10,119 nt of DNA from an uncultured Muribaculaceae bacterium (GTDB taxonomy: Bacteria; Bacteroidota; Bacteroidia; Bacteroidales; Muribaculaceae), in contig CAJTOZ010000041.1 of assembly GCA_910578095.1 (NCBI GenBank), forward strand, positions 1 through 10,119, read 5' to 3'. This document shows positions 6,218 through 10,119 of this stretch, piece by piece. The first letter of the stretch is position 1. Every line of letters starts with the position of its first letter. The translations under genes were made by a program, and so were the position numbers. The notes below the pieces were generated by a model. The model was not told the origin of the DNA. It made no database searches and was given only the letters and a program-made list of their open reading frames with translations.

Positions 6218-6319
6218 ATGATTTATTCACCGGCATTCCTGCTTGTGGCAGATAAACCCATTATAGGCTTGCCGCCGGAGAAGCGCATCATGAATGCCAC
6301 GCGCATCAAGGGCTCTTAA
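6218..6319 (+). CDS. Possible 33-codon ORF or gene remnant, unrecognised
   Basis: ATG at 6218 to TAA at 6317-6319 encodes MIYSPAFLLVADKPIIGLPP followed by EKRIMNATRIKGS. I recognise no family. The coding-like composition in an otherwise AT-rich gap could mean a tiny gene or the end of a decayed one. No promoter is seen before it. The rest of this gap (6201-6217 and 6320-6345) shows nothing. Confidence 0.15.
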   Translation: MIYSPAFLLVADKPIIGLPPEKRIMNATRIKGS

Positions 6320-6345
6320 GAAGAATTAAAGAAATTTTTCCTCAA

Positions 6346-6380
6346 TTTGCACGCCAATTCAATAATTGTTTGTAACTTTG
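6346..6380 (+). promoter_or_regulatory. pckA promoter
   Basis: TAACTTTG at 6373-6380 is an exact -7 box. TTTG at 6346-6349 is a candidate -33 element, with a slightly long 23-base spacer. The leader would be about 80 bases. Confidence 0.65.
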
Positions 6381-6391
6381 CACTTGATAAA

Positions 6392-6408
6392 CAAGCGCGA
6401 GACGCTTG
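6392..6408 (+). other. Stem-loop in the pckA leader
   Basis: CAAGCG (6392-6397) and CGCTTG (6403-6408) form a perfect 6-bp stem with loop CGAGA, about ten bases after the expected transcript start. It may protect the 5' end of the mRNA. From 6427 to the start codon the leader is very AT-rich, as is usual for well-translated Bacteroidota genes. Confidence 0.45.
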
Positions 6409-6464
6409 CTTCTCTCTCTGACCGAAATAATATTCAAATATATCTCAAATAACTCTTATAAGTA

Positions 6465-8084
6465 ATGAGCAAGATCGAAGAAATCAAGAAAGCCCTTGAG
6501 ACCTACGGCATCAAGGACGTGAAAGAGGTTGTCTACAACCCCTCGTACGAAGAACTCTTCAAAGACGAAACCGCTCCCAGCCTCGAAGGCTTCGAGAAGG
6601 GCGTTAAAACCGAGCTCGATGCAGTCAACGTGATGACCGGCGTATACACCGGCCGCTCGCCCAAAGACAAATTCATCGTTCTCGACGAAAACTCCAAGGA
6701 CACCGTATGGTGGACCACCGAAGAGTACAAGAACGACAACAAACCCGCTACCGAGGAGGCCTGGAAGGCTGTGAAGACCCTCGCTATCGACGAGCTCAGC
6801 AACAAGAAACTCTATGTGGTCGACGGTTTCTGCGGTGCCAACGCCGACACCCGCATGGCTGTCCGCTTCATCATGGAAGTGGCATGGCAGGCTCACTTCG
6901 TGACCAACATGTTCATCCGCCCCACCGCTGAAGAACTCAAGGACTTCAAGCCCGACTTCATCGTGTACAACGCCTCCAAGGCTAAACTCACCAACTACAA
7001 GGAACTCGGCCTCAACAGCGAAACCGCCGTTGTGTTCAACATCACATCCCGCGAGCAGGTGATCATCAACACCTGGTACGGCGGCGAAATGAAGAAGGGT
7101 ATGTTCTCCATGATGAACTACTTCCTTCCCCTGAAGGGCATCGCCTCCATGCACTGCTCGGCCAACACCGACCTCAACGGCGAGAACACCGCTATCTTCT
7201 TCGGCCTCAGCGGCACCGGCAAAACCACCCTCTCCACCGACCCCAAGCGTCTGCTCATCGGCGATGACGAACACGGCTGGGACGACAAGGGCGTGTTCAA
7301 CTTTGAAGGCGGCTGCTATGCCAAGGTTATCAACCTCGACAAGGAAAGCGAGCCCGATATCTACAACGCCATCCGTCGCGACGCTCTCCTCGAGAACGTG
7401 ACCGTGGACGCTGAAGGCAAAATCGATTTCGCCGACAAGAGCGTGACCGAGAACACCCGCGTAAGCTACCCCATCGACCACATCAACAACATCGTACGCC
7501 CCATCAGCGCAGGTCCCGCCGCCAAGAACGTGATCTTCCTGAGCGCCGACGCATTCGGCGTGCTGCCCCCCGTTTCGATCCTCACCCCCGAGCAGACGAA
7601 GTACTACTTCCTGAGCGGCTTCACCGCCAAGCTCGCCGGCACCGAACGCGGCATCACCGAGCCCACCCCCACTTTCTCGGCTTGCTTCGGCCAGGCATTC
7701 CTGGAACTGCACCCCACCAAGTACGCTGAAGAGCTCGTGAAGAAGATGGAAAAGAGCGGCGCCAAGGCCTACCTCGTGAACACCGGTTGGAACGGCACCG
7801 GCAAGCGCATCTCCATCCGCGACACCCGTGGCATCATCGACGCCATCCTCGACGGCGCCATCCTGAAGGCTCCCACCAAGAAGCTCCCCATCTTCGACTT
7901 CGAGATTCCCACCGAGCTTCCCGGCGTTGATCCCAAGATCCTCGACCCCCGCGACACCTACGCCAACCCCGAAGAGTGGACCGTCAAGGCCAAGGACCTC
8001 GCACAGCGCTTCATCAACAACTTCAAGAAGTACGAAAACAACGCTGCCGGCAAGGCTCTCGTAGCTGCCGGTCCCCAGCTCTAA
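6465..8084 (+). CDS. pckA: Phosphoenolpyruvate carboxykinase (ATP)
   Basis: The 539-residue protein is full length for the ATP-dependent PEPCK family. It interconverts oxaloacetate + ATP and phosphoenolpyruvate + CO2 + ADP in the cytosol; in fermentative Bacteroidales it usually runs toward oxaloacetate, fixing CO2 and making ATP on the way to succinate. Key motifs are all present: TGRSPKDKF (62-70, substrate Arg64), YGGEMKKG (205-212, metal-binding lysine), MHCSAN with His230, the P-loop GLSGTGKTT (247-255), the metal site GDDEHGWDD (266-274), FNFEGGCYAK (278-287) and the arginine of ENTRVSYP (329-336). Nothing is missing. The start at 6465 follows an AT-rich leader without a Shine-Dalgarno sequence. 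The gene stands alone between its own promoter and a perfect terminator. Codon choice is strongly biased (Arg almost only CGC/CGT), fitting high expression. Confidence 0.98.
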   Translation: MSKIEEIKKALETYGIKDVKEVVYNPSYEELFKDETAPSLEGFEKGVKTELDAVNVMTGVYTGRSPKDKFIVLDENSKDTVWWTTEEYKNDNKPATEEAWKAVKTLAIDELSNKKLYVVDGFCGANADTRMAVRFIMEVAWQAHFVTNMFIRPTAEELKDFKPDFIVYNASKAKLTNYKELGLNSETAVVFNITSREQVIINTWYGGEMKKGMFSMMNYFLPLKGIASMHCSANTDLNGENTAIFFGLSGTGKTTLSTDPKRLLIGDDEHGWDDKGVFNFEGGCYAKVINLDKESEPDIYNAIRRDALLENVTVDAEGKIDFADKSVTENTRVSYPIDHINNIVRPISAGPAAKNVIFLSADAFGVLPPVSILTPEQTKYYFLSGFTAKLAGTERGITEPTPTFSACFGQAFLELHPTKYAEELVKKMEKSGAKAYLVNTGWNGTGKRISIRDTRGIIDAILDGAILKAPTKKLPIFDFEIPTELPGVDPKILDPRDTYANPEEWTVKAKDLAQRFINNFKKYENNAAGKALVAAGPQL

Positions 8085-8109
8085 GCTGAGAAGCCACCCA
8101 TTATAGAAA

Positions 8110-8141
8110 CCTCCCGCCGGATGCCGGCGGGAGGTTTTTTT
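8110..8141 (+). terminator. Intrinsic terminator of pckA
   Basis: CCTCCCGCCGG (8110-8120) and CCGGCGGGAGG (8124-8134) form a perfect 11-bp stem with a three-base loop, followed by seven T's (8135-8141). The distance from the pckA stop is 25 bases. Confidence 0.95.
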
Positions 8142-8161
8142 GCAAACATATCCACAATATA

Positions 8162-8210
8162 CTTGTTTATAAATAATATATGATATAACTTTGCAACATA
8201 AATGATATCA
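8162..8210 (+). promoter_or_regulatory. Promoter and candidate operator of the toxin-antitoxin operon
   Basis: TAACTTTG at 8186-8193 is the -7 box, with CTTG at 8162-8165 as an imperfect -33 element at a 20-base spacer. ATGATAT occurs at 8180-8186 and again at 8202-8208, 22 bases apart (about two helical turns), straddling the -7 box; the second is part of the palindrome TGATATCA (8203-8210). Such repeated half-sites over a promoter are what a ribbon-helix-helix antitoxin would bind for autorepression. The operator role is inferred. Confidence 0.5.
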
Positions 8211-8212
8211 CT

Positions 8213-8467
8213 ATGGAAGCAGCAATAAATCGGCGCCCGGCAATGTTCCGCCTCCGCGCAGAACTCATCGCCCGCCTAAAGCAGATGGCCGCAAGCAACA
8301 ACCGCAGCCTCAACAATTTTGTAGAGACGATTCTTATGGACGTGGCCTTCAACACCCCCAACAATGCCACAATCACTGCCATGAAAGACGCTAAAAACGA
8401 TGAAAACTTATCGGATGTAGATATGAGCAGTTTCGACACATTCCTGAAGTCTCTTGACGTAAAATGA
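8213..8467 (+). CDS. Ribbon-helix-helix antitoxin of a type II toxin-antitoxin system
   Basis: This 84-residue protein has an N-terminal RHH (Arc/CopG-like) DNA-binding domain: strand PAMFRLR (9-15), helix AELIARLKQMAASNN (16-30), turn, then helix SLNNFVETILMDVAF (32-46). The rest is acidic and polar (KDAKNDENLSDVDMSSFDTF, then LKSL) and likely unfolds alone and wraps the toxin. It should neutralise the toxin and repress the shared promoter. Its stop codon overlaps the toxin start (ATGA at 8464-8467), meaning translational coupling. The start at 8213 lies 19 bases after the -7 box. Confidence 0.87.
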   Translation: MEAAINRRPAMFRLRAELIARLKQMAASNNRSLNNFVETILMDVAFNTPNNATITAMKDAKNDENLSDVDMSSFDTFLKSLDVK

Positions 8468-8739
8468 AGGACATAAAGGCTGCAAAGAGTTTCAAAAAGG
8501 ATTTAAAACGATTTGCCAATCAGCCAAAGAAGCTGCGCTCTCTTTATGATTTTGTAGACACATATCTCCGCACAGGGGAGCCGATACCGCCCAAATACCG
8601 CGCTCATATGCTGTCGGGGGAATACGCAGGATATATGGAGTGCCATATAGAGAATGATTATCTACTGATATGGTTCGATGAGGAATCAGACATCATCAAG
8701 CTTATCAGAATAGGCAGCCATTCAGAGTTGTTTGGCTGA
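8464..8739 (+). CDS. YafQ-family (RelE/ParE superfamily) mRNA interferase toxin
   Basis: The 91-residue product has the compact RelE/ParE fold pattern and the YafQ signature: PIPPKYRAHMLSGEYAGYME (40-59), CHIENDYLLIWF (60-71) and the C-terminal IRIGSHSELFG (81-91). Residues corresponding to the YafQ catalytic set are present: His48, His61, Asp65, His86 and Phe90. YafQ toxins cut mRNA in the ribosomal A site and halt translation. Two positions differ from the pattern I know for the family: Met58 where an Arg is common ('GYRECH' or 'GYRDAH') and Tyr66 where Trp is common. The gene is complete, overlaps the antitoxin by four bases, and ends just before a bidirectional terminator. Whether it is active is not known. 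Confidence 0.9.
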   Translation: MKDIKAAKSFKKDLKRFANQPKKLRSLYDFVDTYLRTGEPIPPKYRAHMLSGEYAGYMECHIENDYLLIWFDEESDIIKLIRIGSHSELFG

Positions 8740-8741
8740 TG

Positions 8742-8773
8742 AAAAAGCGCGGCACCCGCAGGGGTGTCGCGCT
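8742..8773. terminator. Bidirectional terminator between toxin and rubrerythrin genes
   Basis: AGCGCGGCACCC (8746-8757) and GGGTGTCGCGCT (8762-8773) form a 12-bp stem with one G-T pair and loop GCAG. On the minus strand it is followed by TTTTT (8746-8742), good for ending the rubrerythrin transcript; on plus the tail is CATTTCTTTT, weaker but usable for the toxin-antitoxin operon. Confidence 0.85.
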
Positions 8774-8803
8774 CATTTCTTTTATTTCGGCTGGGGTGTG
8801 CTC

Positions 8804-9355
8804 TTATTTCTTGAAGAAACGGTTGAACAGACCCTGGAAGCCCTGGCCGTGGCGGGCTTCGTCCTTGGCCATTTCATGCACGGTGTCGTGGATAGCGTCG
8901 AGACCGAGTTCCTTGGCACGCTTGGCGATGCGCATCTTGTCGGCGTTGGCACCGGCTTCGGCAGCCATGCGCTTCTCAAGGTTGGTCTTGGTGTCCCACA
9001 CGCAGTCGCCGAGCAGTTCGGCAAACTTGGAAGCGTGCTCGGCTTCTTCCCAGGCGTAGCGCTTGAAGGCCTCGGCCACTTCGGGGTAGCCCTCGCGGTC
9101 GGCCTGACGGGCCATGGCAAGGTACATGCCCACTTCGCCGCACTCGCCGTTGAAGTGTGCGTTGAGGTCCTTGATCATTTCCTCGTCGCAGCCTTTGGCC
9201 ACGCCGATCTCATGCTCGGTCACGAACTGGAGTTCGGCCTCGGTATCGAGTTCTTTGAATTTCGACTTGGGAGCGCCGCAGATGGGGCACTTTTCGGGAG
9301 CTTCATTGCCTTCGTGCACATAGCCGCAGACAACACAGATGAATTTCTTGTTCAT
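8804..9355 (-). CDS. rbr: Reverse rubrerythrin (N-terminal rubredoxin domain, C-terminal diiron domain)
   Basis: From ATG at 9355 the product is 183 residues. The frame stays open back to 9451, but the promoter (9408-9415) lies inside that extension and the family begins at MNKKFICVVCGY, so 9355 is chosen. Residues 1-35 are a rubredoxin-like iron site with Cys7, Cys10, Cys23 and Cys26 (CVVC, CPIC). Residues about 50-183 are the ferritin-like four-helix domain, with iron ligands in NGECGEVG (69-76), EEAEH (103-107) and KDEARH (164-169). Classical rubrerythrin has the rubredoxin part at the C-terminus; this inverted order is that of reverse rubrerythrin, an NADH-dependent peroxidase system that removes H2O2 (and O2) in anaerobes via a rubredoxin partner or reductase. 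No reductase is nearby. It is a single-gene unit between two hairpin terminators, in keeping with separate oxidative-stress control. Confidence 0.95.
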   Translation of the reverse strand: MNKKFICVVCGYVHEGNEAPEKCPICGAPKSKFKELDTEAELQFVTEHEIGVAKGCDEEMIKDLNAHFNGECGEVGMYLAMARQADREGYPEVAEAFKRYAWEEAEHASKFAELLGDCVWDTKTNLEKRMAAEAGANADKMRIAKRAKELGLDAIHDTVHEMAKDEARHGQGFQGLFNRFFKK

Positions 9356-9407
9356 GATTACTTGAATTTGCGATTTAGAGGCTGTTTTAAAAACTCTTAT
9401 TGCTCTG

Positions 9408-9415
9408 CAAATATA
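9408..9415 (-). promoter_or_regulatory. -7 box of the rubrerythrin gene
   Basis: The minus strand reads TATATTTG, an exact TAnnTTTG match, 52 bases before the ATG at 9355. The T-tract of the upstream terminator ends only four bases before it. No proper -33 TTTG is seen. Confidence 0.6.
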
Positions 9416-9418
9416 AGC

Positions 9419-9447
9419 AAAAAGCATGGTATACGCTCCATGCTTTT
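9419..9447 (-). terminator. Terminator of the GT4 gene, symmetric hairpin
   Basis: AAAAGCATGG (9420-9429) and CCATGCTTTT (9438-9447) are a perfect 10-bp inverted repeat around an 8-base loop. On the minus strand it ends in TTTTT and follows the GT4 stop (9458) by ten bases. Its symmetry also makes it a possible terminator on the plus strand. Confidence 0.85.
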
Positions 9448-9457
9448 CCATAAAAAA

Positions 9458-10119
9458 TCAAAGTTTTTTCAATTCTCGGAACAGCTGTATGTACCGGCGC
9501 GCCACCACTTCCGACGAAAAACGCGCGACCACGGATGCCCGCAGTGCCTCGCGGTCCGGCGCGATGTCGATGGCGCGAGCCAGACCGCAGGCTATGTCGG
9601 CGGCGTCGAGATGGCGCGCAATGTAGCCTGTGCGCGGCGGGTCAATGATATCGCCCTGTCCGCCGCGCCCGAAACTCACGGGATAGGCCCCGGAGGCCTG
9701 TCCCTCAATAAGGGTGCCGGGCAGAGTTTCGTAGAGCGATGTCGACAGCACGGCACGGGCATGGGCATATAGAGCGCGCAGGCGCGCAGGATCGGCCACT
9801 GTGCCCAGATGCACATGAGGCACCCGCAGGGCGGCGAGGGCCGCGCGGTCGCGCAACGCACCGAAAAACACCGGCAGAAACCTGTCGCCGTAGCCCGATT
9901 CCGCCAACTTGTTGAGAGCATCGACGGCTATAGGCAGCCCCTTGATGGGGTCGTCGAGACGTGCCGCACCCATCACGATTATATGGCGCCCGTCGTCGGG
10001 CAGGCCGAGCTCGGCACGGCTCATGGAAGGCGTCAGCGAGAAATCTTCCACGGGGAAGGCGTTTGGAATCACCTCCACCCGCTCGCCGCGCAGCAGCGCG
10101 CTGTCATGGCAGCGCGCTG
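9458..10119 (-). CDS. GT4-family glycosyltransferase, C-terminal part (partial at window edge)
   Basis: The frame is open to the window edge, so the N-terminal domain lies outside. A GTG at 10078 could be read as a start, but the codons before it continue sensibly in frame (CHDSALLRGER, then VEVIPNAFP), and the peptide is only the second Rossmann half of a GT-B enzyme. Seen in order: VEVIPNAFPVEDF (the hinge typical of GT4), HIIVMGAARLDDPIKGLPIA (donor-site strand and KG loop), VHLGTV, then the retaining-GT4 acid pair SLYETLPGTLIEGQASGAYP, whose two Glu residues bind the nucleotide sugar, and GDIIDPPRTGYIA. GT4 enzymes add sugars with retention to lipid-linked glycans, LPS or capsule. Donor and acceptor are unknown. 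The gene ends with a clear terminator. Confidence 0.88.
   Translation of the reverse strand, partial: ARCHDSALLRGERVEVIPNAFPVEDFSLTPSMSRAELGLPDDGRHIIVMGAARLDDPIKGLPIAVDALNKLAESGYGDRFLPVFFGALRDRAALAALRVPHVHLGTVADPARLRALYAHARAVLSTSLYETLPGTLIEGQASGAYPVSFGRGGQGDIIDPPRTGYIARHLDAADIACGLARAIDIAPDREALRASVVARFSSEVVARRYIQLFRELKKL

Noticed and set aside
6456..7712. 418-codon open frame antisense to pckA
   Set aside because: It lies wholly opposite a certain gene with strong codon bias, which opens the opposite frame; the translation is Gly/Val/Glu/His-rich and matches no family.
9356..9451. 32-codon N-terminal extension of rubrerythrin from 9451
   Set aside because: It contains the -7 box and part of the upstream terminator hairpin, and the family starts at MNKKFICVVCGY.
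8732..9772. 346-codon plus-strand frame over rubrerythrin and the GT4 end
   Set aside because: It spans two well-supported minus-strand genes, a terminator and a promoter, so it is a shadow.
10076..10078. GTG start for the GT4 gene within the window
   Set aside because: The frame continues to the edge with fitting residues, and only the C-terminal half of a GT-B fold would be made from it.

Overview
The window looks like chromosome of a gut Bacteroidales bacterium, most likely Muribaculaceae or a close relative. The reasons are moderately high GC in the genes with AT-rich gaps, no Shine-Dalgarno sequences, repeated use of the Bacteroidota -7 promoter box TAnnTTTG (seen upstream of nearly every transcription unit), secreted proteins ending in the 'YFNLQGVRI...' tail typical of this group, and gene families (ATP-dependent pckA, reverse rubrerythrin, galactofuranosyltransferase-like enzyme) that are common there. 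Taxonomy is an inference from these signs, not a database match.

Layout. 1-1552 (minus strand): a two-gene unit encoding an exported endonuclease/exonuclease/phosphatase-fold protein followed by the N-terminal half of an EnvC-like murein hydrolase activator, cut by the window edge. 1619-3389: two glycosyltransferase genes facing each other (a GT32-type sugar transferase on plus and a galactofuranosyltransferase-like enzyme on minus) whose 3' ends overlap by 11 bases. 3440-6200: two secreted proteins on the plus strand that share the same C-terminal tail, separated by a strong terminator, a 149-bp palindromic MITE-like element and one copy of a dispersed intergenic repeat; a second copy of that repeat lies after the second gene. 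6373-8141: pckA, the ATP-dependent PEP carboxykinase, as a monocistronic unit with its own promoter, leader hairpin and perfect terminator. 8180-8739: a type II toxin-antitoxin operon (ribbon-helix-helix antitoxin, YafQ-family toxin). 8742-9447 (minus): a reverse rubrerythrin between two terminator hairpins. 9458-10119 (minus): the C-terminal part of a GT4 glycosyltransferase running off the window.

How they relate. Most units are independent: central metabolism (PEP/oxaloacetate conversion with ATP), oxidative-stress defence in an anaerobe (rubrerythrin), cell-wall remodelling (EnvC-like), surface glycan synthesis (three glycosyltransferases) and exported proteins. There is no obvious large new system. 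The most unusual material is non-coding: the nested-palindrome element at 4949-5097, the paired repeat flanking the second secreted gene (5131-5260 and 6082-6200), the long leader with a 43-codon ORF before the first secreted gene, and compact or overlapping promoter arrangements. Long reading frames antisense to pckA, the secreted gene, the phosphatase gene and rubrerythrin are treated as codon-bias shadows.
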